From NCBI GenBank assembly GCA_017940895.1, contig JAGAXM010000022.1:142155-206154 (forward strand): a stretch of DNA of 64,000 nt, given 5' to 3'. The notes under the pieces are model-generated. The model saw nothing but the letters and a program-made list of their open reading frames with translations, searched no databases and was not told the DNA's origin. The position numbers and the translations under genes are program-made. Source of the stretch: Clostridiales bacterium (GTDB lineage Bacteria; Bacillota; Clostridia; Saccharofermentanales; Saccharofermentanaceae). Below, piece after piece: positions 23,744 through 31,874 of the stretch (position 1 is its first letter; each line of letters opens with the position of its first letter).

Positions 23744-24609
23744 GTTTTATTGATGTGCTTATTGCGATAATCTACGGAATTGTTGAGGGTATTACAGAGT
23801 GGCTCCCGATAAGTTCAACGGGACACATGATCCTTCTCGATTCATTCCTGACACTTAATGTATCTGAAGCTTTTCACGAGTTATACCTTGTTGTCATTCA
23901 GCTTGGTGCGATCATGGCCGTTGTAGTGATCTACTGGAAAGAGATCTGGCCGTTCGGTATCAAGGATAACAAGCACCCTTGGAAGAAAGAGGGAATAGGC
24001 AGATGGGTCAAGGCCGATAAGTTTACGATGTGGTTCAAGATCCTTGTCGCTTGTATCCCTGCAGTCATCGTAGGTGTCCTGTTCGATGATTACCTCGACG
24101 AACTATTCTATAACTACATATGCGTATCGATCATGCTTATCCTCTTCGGTATCGGATTTATCGTAGTTGAGAAGTGGGTCGAAGATAAAGAACCTTATGT
24201 TAAGTCTGTTGATGACATTACCTATCCTCAGGCATTACTCATTGGAGCTTTCCAGCTTATTGCTGCGGTATTCCCCGGAACATCCAGATCCGGTTCAACT
24301 ATTGTAGGTTCACTTGCCATGGGTATAAGCCGCGAGGCAGCCGCCAAGTTTACTTTCTTCCTTGCCATCCCTGTAATGATGGGTGCGAGCCTGCTTAAGA
24401 TCTTAAAGTACGATGGTGATGTAACAGGCACTGAGATCGCGACTCTTGTGATCGGTATGGTAGTTGCATTTGTCGTGTCCTGGGTAGTTATCAAGAGATT
24501 TATGGCATTTATCAAAAAGCACAACTTCACGGTTTTCGGCTGGTATCGAATCGTTATCGGTATCCTGTTCCTTATCTTAGGTATCCTTGGTCTGGTAACG
24601 ATGTCCTGA
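23740..24609 (+). CDS. uppP: Undecaprenyl-diphosphate phosphatase
   Basis: A polytopic membrane enzyme of 289 aa that recycles undecaprenyl pyrophosphate to the monophosphate carrier for peptidoglycan and other wall polymers; loss or gain changes bacitracin sensitivity. The two conserved motifs are complete: EGITEWLPISSTGHMIL near the N-terminus and FPGTSRSGSTIVGSL around residue 185. About eight hydrophobic helices. It ends 2 nt before the convergent nuclease gene; no terminator is visible between them. Confidence 0.94.
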   Translation: MSFIDVLIAIIYGIVEGITEWLPISSTGHMILLDSFLTLNVSEAFHELYLVVIQLGAIMAVVVIYWKEIWPFGIKDNKHPWKKEGIGRWVKADKFTMWFKILVACIPAVIVGVLFDDYLDELFYNYICVSIMLILFGIGFIVVEKWVEDKEPYVKSVDDITYPQALLIGAFQLIAAVFPGTSRSGSTIVGSLAMGISREAAAKFTFFLAIPVMMGASLLKILKYDGDVTGTEIATLVIGMVVAFVVSWVVIKRFMAFIKKHNFTVFGWYRIVIGILFLILGILGLVTMS

Positions 24610-24611
24610 AC

Positions 24612-25400
24612 TTAACGGAACTGCTCATTAATCAGTTTGTCTACGACTCTTACATCTAACGGTTTTTCGTTGGTTTCAAATGTAGCGTACAGATTATCTC
24701 CGAGAATGATATTATTCTGTGAATAATTATTGATCCTTTGAATATTGTCATTGGCGTATTGCGGATCCCCCATTTTGCCGAAGTGTTCATAGAAGAGTTC
24801 TTTTCTGTCGCTCATTCTTAAGATTCGGAAGTCGGTATGATAGACTATGCCGTTGATTGCTATCGGGTATTCGTACTTGTAAGGAATGTTGTGGATATAA
24901 AGTCGATCAGCAATGATCTGTTCCGACTTTGATCTGACCCGGTCTCCTTTTAAGGTTGTAAAAACAGGGGTTCCTTCTTTGAACCCTTTTCGCTTATAGG
25001 GTGTGTTAAGCCATTTTTCTTTATATTCATCATCCGGAAGAATGTATGGTTGTATCAGATCTTTGCGATCCTGTGAGAGATCAGGGTAGATGTCTTCGTA
25101 TGTTCGGTCTGAGTATCGTTTAAGTATAGGATGCAATACTTTAAGTTCAGATTGTGCCGATTTTACAAGATCCTTAAGGTAGGCTTTCTGCGCAAGTGTT
25201 CGTATCAGCGGCTTGTCATAAGTCAAAACACCGTTGCTTTTATGGTTATCGGTCACATGGTAATAATACAGAGTCAACCCCTGCCGTTTTATTCTTAATC
25301 TGCCTTCGGGACACTCGGACAGATACTTGCTGCAAGAATTGATCAGCTTGGTGAGGTTATTAGACCTTTCATTCACTAGTTCTATAAAGTTCTTATTCAT
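24612..25400 (-). CDS. Orphan PD-(D/E)XK-like nuclease family protein
   Basis: A 262-aa protein, no membrane segment. Residues 1-150 are helical and basic (PEGRLRIKRQ, LYYYHVTDNHKSNG). The C-terminal half looks like a restriction-endonuclease fold: E160 in RVRSKSEQIIADRL, D190 in YHTDFRIL, and E205 in FYEHFGKMGDP, the last two resembling the D and E-x-K-type positions with an EHFG variant. I recall similar unannotated proteins in many Clostridia, often with helicase-like nuclease domains; this is memory, not a search. Base and codon use (more ATA, CTA, AGG, lower GC) differ from its neighbours, suggesting transfer. The upstream gap holds an alternating GTAC array. Substrate unknown; partner helicase or methylase absent. 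Confidence 0.6.
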   Translation of the reverse strand: MNKNFIELVNERSNNLTKLINSCSKYLSECPEGRLRIKRQGLTLYYYHVTDNHKSNGVLTYDKPLIRTLAQKAYLKDLVKSAQSELKVLHPILKRYSDRTYEDIYPDLSQDRKDLIQPYILPDDEYKEKWLNTPYKRKGFKEGTPVFTTLKGDRVRSKSEQIIADRLYIHNIPYKYEYPIAINGIVYHTDFRILRMSDRKELFYEHFGKMGDPQYANDNIQRINNYSQNNIILGDNLYATFETNEKPLDVRVVDKLINEQFR

Positions 25401-25421
25401 GTTTGGTCTCTTTCCCCAAAC
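25401..25421 (-). promoter_or_regulatory. Hairpin enclosing the ribosome site of the nuclease gene
   Basis: On the minus strand GTTTGG and CCAAAC pair around a 9-nt loop (GGAAAGAGA) that holds most of the ribosome site, ending directly at the ATG. It could limit translation initiation. Confidence 0.45.
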
Positions 25422-25442
25422 ACCTTAACCAGCTTCTTTATG

Positions 25443-25641
25443 AGTATAGTACCAACCAAGCGGGAATGTAATAGTTAGTACTGTTTTTAGACGTATTTTA
25501 TGTACCAATATAATGAATCGTTGCTTTTGGTACTGAATTATCGAGAAATCTAGTACCAGATTAATAGGATGATAGGTTTTAGTACTGGAATAGTTATAAA
25601 AAACAGTACCATACGCGAATAAACCGCAATATGGTACTGTT
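25443..25641. repeat. Array of eight GTAC-centred motifs in strictly alternating orientation
   Basis: GTAC cores lie at 25449, 25478, 25502, 25530, 25553, 25582, 25606 and 25634 (first bases). Copies 1, 3, 5, 7 read YAGTACCA or TGTACCA on the plus strand; copies 2, 4, 6, 8 read its reverse complement type (TGGTACTG or TTAGTACTG). Segments between cores are 25, 20, 24, 19, 25, 20, 24 nt and are unlike each other in sequence. The even copies are exactly 52 nt apart. Each odd/even pair is an inverted repeat; the last pair (25602-25613 with 25630-25641) is a perfect 12-bp one. The array lies between gltA and the start of the nuclease gene, and copy 1 touches a possible -10 (TATACT, minus strand). 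Confidence 0.85.
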
Positions 25642-25647
25642 GGATTC
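25602..25647 (-). terminator. Possible terminator of gltA formed by the last array pair
   Basis: On the minus strand AACAGTACCATA and TATGGTACTGTT form a perfect 12-bp stem with a 16-nt loop, followed by TTTTTT. It could stop gltA transcripts, although its sequence is also one unit of the array. Confidence 0.4.
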
Positions 25648-25671
25648 TTGAGAAACTCGATAATCTGTTTA

Positions 25672-27036
25672 TCAGCCGCGCTCGTCCATCGGGATGTAGT
25701 CTTCTCTCGGCTGAACGGCCTTATATGCAGGACGAATGATCTTGCCGGCGTTGTTTAATTCCTCGATGCGGTGTGCTGACCAGCCTGAGATACGCGCGAT
25801 GGCGAACAGGGGAGTGTAGAACTCCAAAGGCAGATTCAGCATCGAATATACGAATCCCGAATAGAAGTCGATATTCGCTGATACGCCCTTGTAGATGTGA
25901 CGCTGCTCGGTGATGAGTCTTGCCGCGATCCTTTCAACATCGGAATAGAGCTTATATTCCTTAGTCTTATGCTTCTCGATGGAGAGCTTCTCTACGAAGG
26001 ACTTGAAGATCATGGCACGGGGATCTGAGATGGAATATACCGCATGACCCATACCGTAAACGACCCCCGCGTTATCGAATGCTTCCTTATGCAGGATCTT
26101 GTTAAGATAAGCGGTGAGTTCTTCTTCGTCGCCCCAGTCTTTAACATTCTTCTTGATATCTGCAAACATCTGCATAACCTTGATATTCGCGCCGCCGTGC
26201 TTGGGTCCCTTAAGAGAAGAGATAGCAGCGGAGATGGCAGCATATGTATCGGTTCCTGAAGAAGTAACAACATGAGTCGTGAATGTGGAGTTGTTACCGC
26301 CGCCGTGCTCTGCGTGAAGAACCAAAGACAGGTCAAGGATCTGTGCTTCAAGCGGAGTGAACTTATTGTCCGGACGGAGCATATAGAGAATATTCTCCGC
26401 TGTGGACAGATTTGCCCTCGGTCTGTGGATATAAAGACTCTTGTTATCGTTGTAGTAGATCTTGGCAGCATAAGAATAAGCCGCAAGCATAGGGAACATC
26501 GCGATCAGCTCAAGAGACTGACGCAGCACGTTCGGGATAGTAGTGTCGTTTGCATTGTGGTCGTATGAATAAAGAGTGAGTACGGCACGCTGCAGATTGT
26601 TCATGATGTCGTTGCTCGGAGCCTTCATGATTACGTCTCTTACGAAATTCTTGGGAAGAGCGTCACGGTAGTTCGCGAGAATGATCATGAAGTCGAGAAG
26701 CTCACGCTCGCTGGGAAGCTTGCCGAAAAGGAGGAGATAAGTAACTTCCTCGAATCCGTTATGTCTTCCTGCGCCCGTAATACCGTCAGCTATCTTATGA
26801 ACGTCGATACCTCTGTAGTACAGTTCGCCGTCACAGGATACTTCTTCGCCGTCTACGACCTTCTTTGATACGATCTCTGAGATCTCTGTAAGACCCGTTA
26901 ATACGCCTTTTCCGTTAAGGTCACGAAGACCTCGGTTAACTTTGTTCTTGGTATAAAGTTCCGTATCTATCTTGTTCGCCTCGCACATCTTGGCGAGTTC
27001 GATGATCTCGGGGGTAAGTCTTGAAAACTTGTTCAT
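25672..27036 (-). CDS. gltA: Citrate synthase
   Basis: A 454-aa enzyme joining acetyl-CoA and oxaloacetate, the entry to the (often partial) TCA route used by anaerobes for glutamate. Family motifs: ELYYRGIDVHKIADG near the start, catalytic His in LHAEHGGGNNSTFT, the GPKHGGANIKVMQM turn, and a second catalytic His in GMGHAVYSISDPRA. Length and order fit the type seen in clostridia. ATG 27036 has GGAGG 9 nt upstream. Monocistronic: its own promoter at 27075-27103 and the array region downstream. Confidence 0.94.
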   Translation of the reverse strand: MNKFSRLTPEIIELAKMCEANKIDTELYTKNKVNRGLRDLNGKGVLTGLTEISEIVSKKVVDGEEVSCDGELYYRGIDVHKIADGITGAGRHNGFEEVTYLLLFGKLPSERELLDFMIILANYRDALPKNFVRDVIMKAPSNDIMNNLQRAVLTLYSYDHNANDTTIPNVLRQSLELIAMFPMLAAYSYAAKIYYNDNKSLYIHRPRANLSTAENILYMLRPDNKFTPLEAQILDLSLVLHAEHGGGNNSTFTTHVVTSSGTDTYAAISAAISSLKGPKHGGANIKVMQMFADIKKNVKDWGDEEELTAYLNKILHKEAFDNAGVVYGMGHAVYSISDPRAMIFKSFVEKLSIEKHKTKEYKLYSDVERIAARLITEQRHIYKGVSANIDFYSGFVYSMLNLPLEFYTPLFAIARISGWSAHRIEELNNAGKIIRPAYKAVQPREDYIPMDERG

Positions 27037-27074
27037 GCTTCCGGTCCTCCAATTCCTTTTATTCCTGAATATTT

Positions 27075-27103
27075 AATTTACCTTATTTTTTTGATTTTAT
27101 CAA
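27075..27103 (-). promoter_or_regulatory. Promoter of gltA
   Basis: Minus strand: TTGATA (27103-27098), 17-nt spacer, TAAATT (27080-27075). Confidence 0.5.
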
Positions 27104-27132
27104 TTTGAAGGACGACCATGAATGAGTGAAAG

Positions 27133-27161
27133 TTGAGGCATTCATAATACTTTGATAGAAT
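27133..27161 (+). promoter_or_regulatory. Promoter of the proline symporter gene
   Basis: TTGAGG (27133-27138), 17-nt spacer, TAGAAT (27156-27161). Predicted start near 27168, 26 nt before the ATG at 27194. Confidence 0.55.
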
Positions 27162-27193
27162 CAACGATGATTTTAATTATAGGAGTTATTCAT

Positions 27194-28732
27194 ATGTCAA
27201 CATCCATCTGTATTTTGATCACCATTATCCTGTATCTGGTAATGATGATCGTTATCGGTGCTGTCTTCAGCAAGAAGAACAAGAGCACCGACGACTTTTT
27301 CCTCGGCGGCAGAAAGCTCGGACCTCTCGTTACCGCGATGAGTGCCGAGGCTTCTGACATGAGTTCATGGCTTCTTTTGGGTCTTCCCGGACTTGCACTT
27401 ATCACAGGTCTTGCAGAAGCTACATGGACAGCTATCGGTCTTGCTGTAGGTACATATCTTAACTGGCTTTTTGTAGCTAAGAGACTTCGTATCTACACAC
27501 AGAGAGTAGGAGCGGTTACGATCCCTGATTTCTTCTCCAAGAGATTCGGTGATGATAAGAAGATCCTTACCTTGATCTCCGCTATCTTTATCGTAGTATT
27601 CTTCGTTCCTTACACGGCATCCGGATTCGTAGGCTGCGGTAAGCTTTTCTCAACGATCTTCAATATCGATTACTTCACAGCCATGGTAATCTGTGCGCTG
27701 GTTATCGCTCTGTACTGTATTCTCGGCGGATTCCTTGCGGCTTCAACAACGGACTTCGTCCAGAGCATCATCATGACGATCGCTCTTATTGTTGTTCTCG
27801 GATTCTCTTTCAAGACAGCGGGAGCAAATGCTATCTTTGATAATGCCAACAGCATCGAAGGCTTCATGGATATTTTCAAGGGATGTAATGTAACTGACGG
27901 AACGGTCGGTTCATACGGCGCTCTTCCCATAGCATCCACGCTCGCATGGGGTCTGGGATACTTCGGTATGCCTCATATCATTCTCCGATTCATGGCTGTA
28001 GAGGATGAGAACAAGCTTCATATCTCAAGAAGAGTAGGTTCCATCTGGGTAGTTATCTCCATGAGCGTTGCTATCCTCATCGGTGTATGCGGCTATACTC
28101 TCATGAAGAACGGTGTCGTTCCTGCTTATGAGACAACATCCGATTCCGAACGTATCATCATCGATATTGCTTCCAAGGTTGCTTCTTACGGTGTACTTCC
28201 TGCTATCGTAGGCGGTATCATTCTCGCAGGTATCCTTGCATCCGCGATGTCCACATCCGATTCACAGCTTCTTGCTGCTACATCTTCGGTAACTCAGAAC
28301 ATTGTTCAGGAGTTCTTCGGAGTTAAGCTGAGTGCAAAGACATCCATTTGGGTTGCAAGAGTAATGGTTCTTGTCATCTCAGGTATAGCTGTATTCCTTG
28401 CCATGAATCCTGATTCTTCCGTATTCAGGATCGTATCATTCGCTTGGGCAGGCTTCGGTGCTACATTCGGTCCCGCTATCCTTTTCGCTTTGTACTGGAA
28501 GCGTGCCAACAAGTGGGGTATCTTAAGCGGCATGATCGGCGGCGGTGCTTTGATCTTCATCTGGAAGTTCATCGTCAGAGTTCAGTTCGCAGGAACATGG
28601 CTTGATATCTATGAGCTTCTGCCTTCGTTTATCTTTAACGTAATTCTCGTAATCGCAGTTTCGCTTCTTACAAAGGAACCCGAGAAGGAGATTACGGATG
28701 AATTCGATGCGGTAGTTAAGGCTGCTAAGTAA
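27194..28732 (+). CDS. putP: Sodium/proline symporter
   Basis: A 512-aa member of the sodium:solute symporter family with about 13 transmembrane helices. The PutP-type features are DDFFLGGRKLGPLVTAMSAE with ASDMSSWLLLGLPG in helix 2 (Na+ and proline site), and LRIYTQRVGAVTIPDFFSKRF. It imports proline with sodium, for osmoprotection or as a Stickland acceptor. ATG 27194 is chosen because AGGAG lies 8 nt upstream; the in-frame start at 27152 would fall inside the promoter. Single gene ended by a strong terminator. Confidence 0.9.
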   Translation: MSTSICILITIILYLVMMIVIGAVFSKKNKSTDDFFLGGRKLGPLVTAMSAEASDMSSWLLLGLPGLALITGLAEATWTAIGLAVGTYLNWLFVAKRLRIYTQRVGAVTIPDFFSKRFGDDKKILTLISAIFIVVFFVPYTASGFVGCGKLFSTIFNIDYFTAMVICALVIALYCILGGFLAASTTDFVQSIIMTIALIVVLGFSFKTAGANAIFDNANSIEGFMDIFKGCNVTDGTVGSYGALPIASTLAWGLGYFGMPHIILRFMAVEDENKLHISRRVGSIWVVISMSVAILIGVCGYTLMKNGVVPAYETTSDSERIIIDIASKVASYGVLPAIVGGIILAGILASAMSTSDSQLLAATSSVTQNIVQEFFGVKLSAKTSIWVARVMVLVISGIAVFLAMNPDSSVFRIVSFAWAGFGATFGPAILFALYWKRANKWGILSGMIGGGALIFIWKFIVRVQFAGTWLDIYELLPSFIFNVILVIAVSLLTKEPEKEITDEFDAVVKAAK

Positions 28733-28767
28733 TCCTTAAGCAACAGCTTATAATGCTAAATAAAAAG

Positions 28768-28799
28768 AACGGCGGTTTTCAGATAAGAAAGCCGCCGTT
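28768..28799. terminator. Bidirectional terminator between putP and the SDR gene
   Basis: AACGGCGGTTTTC (28768-28780) pairs with GAAAGCCGCCGTT (28787-28799), 13 bp with one G-U. The minus strand has the better T run. The last codons of the SDR gene lie inside the stem. Confidence 0.85.
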
Positions 28800-29471
28800 T
28801 ATTCCTATTATCTGACCTGTTATAAAAGAGGATCTGTCTGTCGACAGTTCATATATGACTCCTGCGACATCCTGCGGTCTGCCGATCCTTTGAAGGGGAG
28901 TCTCATACATAAGATTCTTTTTGTCTTCGTCCGAATAGTTCTTCATCATGTCGGTGTCGATGACGCCGGGAGACACTGCGTTTACGCGTATGCCGGAAGG
29001 TCCGAGCTCTTTGGCAAGAGACTTAACATATGCGTCCATCGCACCCTTGGAAGCGGAATACAGTGACTCGCACGAAGCTCCGGTCTGTCCCCACATGGAG
29101 GAGACTGCCGTGATGACGCCTTTCTTGGCAGAGACCATGGAAGGGATGACTTCGTTGCATACGGCAAAGAACCCGCCGAAATTGGTGTTCATGATATTAA
29201 GGTAATCGTCATAAGTAAAGTCTGTGGAAAGACCTGTCAGGCTGATTCCGGCGCAATAGATCATTACATCGACAGGACCGAACTTGTCTGTCGCTTCCTT
29301 AATACCTGCTTTGATGGCAGAAACATCGGTAATGTCCGCTTTAATGGCATAGCCGTAAGGCCCCGGAGCATTCTTATAGAAATAGCTTACGTCGTAACCT
29401 TTATTAATAAAGAGTTCTACCGTTGCAGCTCCTATGCCGCGGGAGCCTCCCGCTACCAGTACGTGTGCCAT
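28779..29471 (-). CDS. Short-chain dehydrogenase/reductase (FabG-like)
   Basis: A 230-aa Rossmann oxidoreductase of the classical SDR family: NAD(P) loop AGGSRGIGAA at residues about 7-16, NAG-type segment YCAGIS, catalytic Ser in VSSMWG, Tyr-x3-Lys in LYSASKGAMDAY, and PG motif VSPGVIDTDM. It resembles 3-oxoacyl-ACP reductase, but no fatty acid genes are adjacent, so the substrate is open. GAGG ribosome site upstream of the ATG. Convergent with putP across a bidirectional terminator. Confidence 0.9.
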   Translation of the reverse strand: MAHVLVAGGSRGIGAATVELFINKGYDVSYFYKNAPGPYGYAIKADITDVSAIKAGIKEATDKFGPVDVMIYCAGISLTGLSTDFTYDDYLNIMNTNFGGFFAVCNEVIPSMVSAKKGVITAVSSMWGQTGASCESLYSASKGAMDAYVKSLAKELGPSGIRVNAVSPGVIDTDMMKNYSDEDKKNLMYETPLQRIGRPQDVAGVIYELSTDRSSFITGQIIGINGGFLI

Positions 29472-29570
29472 AAGATTACCTCACTATTAATATGCCAAAA
29501 GAATAAAATAGTTGAAGCCAATATGCAAACATATTAAAATTGTGCGGATAATATTAATGAGGTTATCAGT

Positions 29571-30395
29571 ATGTCTGAAGAGATAAAGAAGAATGATCTG
29601 ATCGATGATGTAGAGGATAAAGAAGAATACGAACGTGCGCTTGCGGCTTTGAATAAGTCCAAGAGTGCGCGCGTAAAGAAGATCGTCGATGAGAAGAAGG
29701 CTAAGAAGCAAAAGGAGAAAGAGACTCAGAAGAAGTCCTCTTCCGGTTCTTCCGATGATAAGAGCTTTATCGGTAAGTGTAAAAAGGATCCCGTAATCCC
29801 TGCATGCATACTGCTTATCATTATTGCTGCCATCGGATTCGGTATTTATATCCTTGTTCCGATGTTCTCTATAAAGACCTTGGGCGTTACTGTCGAGGAT
29901 TACAGGGTAAGATATATTTCAACAAGCATCTATAATGCGGCTCTCGCACCTTACGGCTTCACAATACCCGAGGTTACATATCAGGAGGAGCAGAATGTTG
30001 CTCTTACAGCTGCAGGAGAGAACAGCAGCAGTAATCAGGACAAGTTACTGTTCTTCAGCGCACCTATTGCAAATACCGGTACTTCCTTTGCTACTGCAAT
30101 TCAGGGAAGTGTAAGAAAGACGGATAATAAGATCACAGCGTTAAGAGTTATCGCTGAATACAGCAATGATCCCAATTACTTCAACTTCCTCGTGCTGTAC
30201 TTCGGTTCGTATCTGCAGGCATTTATCCCGGGCGTATCCGATCAGGATATTCAGGCTCTTGTAACAGATGCGGTAAATAATATCTCGACGGGTGAGTTCA
30301 CCATAAGACAGGACATCGCATTCAGAGTGTCTATCGTAACCACGGATACCGTTAATTACGTCGCATTCGACATCATGCCGTCAGGCAACCTGTAA
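29571..30395 (+). CDS. Single-pass membrane protein of unknown function
   Basis: A 274-aa protein. Residues 1-75 are highly charged, with a Lys/Glu-rich helix (KKAKKQKEKETQKK) and a Ser stretch; one transmembrane helix follows (about 80-103, IPACILLIIIAAIGFGIYIL). The remainder (about 105-274) is a mixed alpha/beta domain outside the membrane, probably extracellular by the positive-inside rule. No known family recognised. It stands alone between the SDR gene and a terminator/tRNA-Trp pair. GAGG ribosome site upstream. Confidence 0.7.
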   Translation: MSEEIKKNDLIDDVEDKEEYERALAALNKSKSARVKKIVDEKKAKKQKEKETQKKSSSGSSDDKSFIGKCKKDPVIPACILLIIIAAIGFGIYILVPMFSIKTLGVTVEDYRVRYISTSIYNAALAPYGFTIPEVTYQEEQNVALTAAGENSSSNQDKLLFFSAPIANTGTSFATAIQGSVRKTDNKITALRVIAEYSNDPNYFNFLVLYFGSYLQAFIPGVSDQDIQALVTDAVNNISTGEFTIRQDIAFRVSIVTTDTVNYVAFDIMPSGNL

Positions 30396-30423
30396 ATACT
30401 TACAACAGCTCGAAAAGCAAAAG

Positions 30424-30452
30424 AAAAGGACAGTCAGTGACTGTCCTTTTTT
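30424..30452. terminator. Bidirectional terminator between the membrane gene and tRNA-Trp
   Basis: AAAAGGACAGTCA meets TGACTGTCCTTTT almost without loop (effective stem about 11 bp), with T runs on both strands. It ends the plus-strand gene and the minus-strand tRNA. Confidence 0.85.
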
Positions 30453-30454
30453 GT

Positions 30455-30529
30455 TGGCAGGGGAGACACGATTCGAACGCGCAACCGGCGGTTTTGGAGA
30501 CCGCTGCTCTACCGTTGAGCCACTCCCCT
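30455..30529 (-). tRNA. tRNA-Trp (anticodon CCA)
   Basis: Minus strand, 75 nt. Acceptor AGGGGAG pairs with CTCCCCT, discriminator G, encoded CCA. Anticodon stem GCGGT/ACCGC encloses CTCCAAA, anticodon CCA. T arm GCGCGTTCGAATCGTGT. UGA is not read as Trp by this tRNA, in line with its use as stop here. Confidence 0.95.
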
Positions 30530-30560
30530 ATAGGCAACGGATAGTAGTTTACAGTTAGGT

Positions 30561-30589
30561 TTGCAACCTGTCAAGTGTAATGTTATTAT
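30561..30589 (+). promoter_or_regulatory. Promoter of the proC operon
   Basis: TTGCAA (30561-30566), 17-nt spacer, TGT then TATTAT (30584-30589), an extended -10. Start expected near 30596, 26 nt before proC. Confidence 0.65.
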
Positions 30590-30621
30590 GCTTTTTATAT
30601 TAATAATAAGAGGTTTGATAT

Positions 30622-31419
30622 ATGAAGCTTACTGTTATCGGTGCAGGTAATATGGGACGCGCCCTCATAAGAGGATTTGTAACGGGCGGAGTTCTCAAGG
30701 CAGAAGAAGTTTATGTTTATGATATTATTGCCGAAGCGGCGCAGAAGACTGCGGACGAATTCGGTATTATCAGATCCGAAGATCCCAATAAAGATGTTAA
30801 GGACAGTGATTATGTCCTGATGGCGGTTAAGCCCCAGCATTTCGATGATACATTGAAGGGACTTAAGGATTCGTTAGGTGAGAATACTATTGTCTTGTCG
30901 ATCGCTGCAGCAGTTACTACTTCAAGGATCGACAATATATTGAGGGGCAGAAAGTTCGTAAGGATCATGCCCAATACTCCCGCACAGGTAGGAAGCGGCG
31001 TATCCGCGATCTGCCCCGTAGGTCTTACTGATGAGGAGACTTCATTTGTTCAGAAGCTTTTCGAGACGTGCGGCATCGTTATTATCTGTGACGAGAAGAC
31101 ACTCGATGCCATCGGCTGTGTCTCCGGCACAGGCCCCGCTTATGTAATGCTCTTTATTGAGGCGATGTCCGATGCTGCTGTAGCTCTCGGTATCAAGAGA
31201 GCAGATGCTCTTAAGATTGCTGCTGCAACTGTAGCAGGCTCCGGAAAGCTCTGTCTTGATACAGGCGTACATCCGGCTGTTCTTAAGGATCAGGTTACAA
31301 GTCCCGCCGGTACAACGATCGAGGGTGTTATGGCACTTGAGGAGAACGGTCTTCGCAATGCCGTTATCAAGTCTGTAATCGCCGCAGCAGAGAAGACCCG
31401 TAAGATGCAGGGTAACTGA
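30622..31419 (+). CDS. proC: Pyrroline-5-carboxylate reductase
   Basis: A 265-aa enzyme for the last step of proline synthesis, NAD(P)H-dependent. N-terminal dinucleotide loop VIGAGNMGRALIRG; MAVKPQHF; the family signature near the C-terminus (VTSPAGTTIEGVMALEENG). Normal length. First gene of a long run: proC stop overlaps the rnhA start (TGATG), and further overlaps link rnhA, nudix, ftsK, pncC and murJ. AAGAGG ribosome site. Confidence 0.94.
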   Translation: MKLTVIGAGNMGRALIRGFVTGGVLKAEEVYVYDIIAEAAQKTADEFGIIRSEDPNKDVKDSDYVLMAVKPQHFDDTLKGLKDSLGENTIVLSIAAAVTTSRIDNILRGRKFVRIMPNTPAQVGSGVSAICPVGLTDEETSFVQKLFETCGIVIICDEKTLDAIGCVSGTGPAYVMLFIEAMSDAAVALGIKRADALKIAAATVAGSGKLCLDTGVHPAVLKDQVTSPAGTTIEGVMALEENGLRNAVIKSVIAAAEKTRKMQGN

Positions 31420-31874
31420 TGCCGGGTTTAACTAAAGTAACAATCTATACTGACGGCGCCTGTTCAGGCAATCCCGGTCCCGGCGGCTGGGGGGCGATAT
31501 TGATGGCGGGCGGAAAGAGCCGCGAGATATCGGGCGGGGAAGCGCATACCACCAATAACAGGATGGAGCTTATGGCTGTCATTAAGAGCCTCGGGCTTCT
31601 GACGCGTCCCTGTGAAGTCGATCTTTATTCGGACAGTGCATATGTCGTTAATGCTTTCAATCAGAACTGGATCGAAGGCTGGCAGAAGAAGGGCTGGGTC
31701 AACAGCGCCAAGAATCCTGTGGCTAACAGGGATCTGTGGGAGAAGCTGATCGATCTTTGCAATACCCATAAAGTCACTTTTATTAAGGTAAAAGGCCATG
31801 CGGACAACGAGTTTAACAACAGATGCGATGAGCTCGCCGTTGCCGAGTCGGCTAAGTACGCCAAGGGGTCCTGA
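31419..31874 (+). CDS. rnhA: Ribonuclease HI
   Basis: A 151-aa enzyme cutting the RNA strand of RNA-DNA hybrids. All four acidic residues are visible: YTDGACSGNPGPGGW (Asp), NNRMELMAVI (Glu), LYSDSAYVVNAF (Asp) and NRCDELAVAE (Asp), plus the VKGHADNEFN histidine loop. Overlaps neighbours on both sides by one base. Confidence 0.95.
   Translation: MPGLTKVTIYTDGACSGNPGPGGWGAILMAGGKSREISGGEAHTTNNRMELMAVIKSLGLLTRPCEVDLYSDSAYVVNAFNQNWIEGWQKKGWVNSAKNPVANRDLWEKLIDLCNTHKVTFIKVKGHADNEFNNRCDELAVAESAKYAKGS

Noticed and set aside
25443..25641. CRISPR array
   Set aside because: The repeated unit is only about 8 bp and alternates orientation, spacers are 19-25 nt, and no cas gene is near. It is reported as a distinct repeat array.
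25443..25641. FapR-type operator of lipid genes (TTAGTACC half sites)
   Set aside because: The half-site resembles the array motif, but FapR sites are single 17-bp palindromes near fab genes; here cores are 24-29 bp apart and no fab gene is adjacent.
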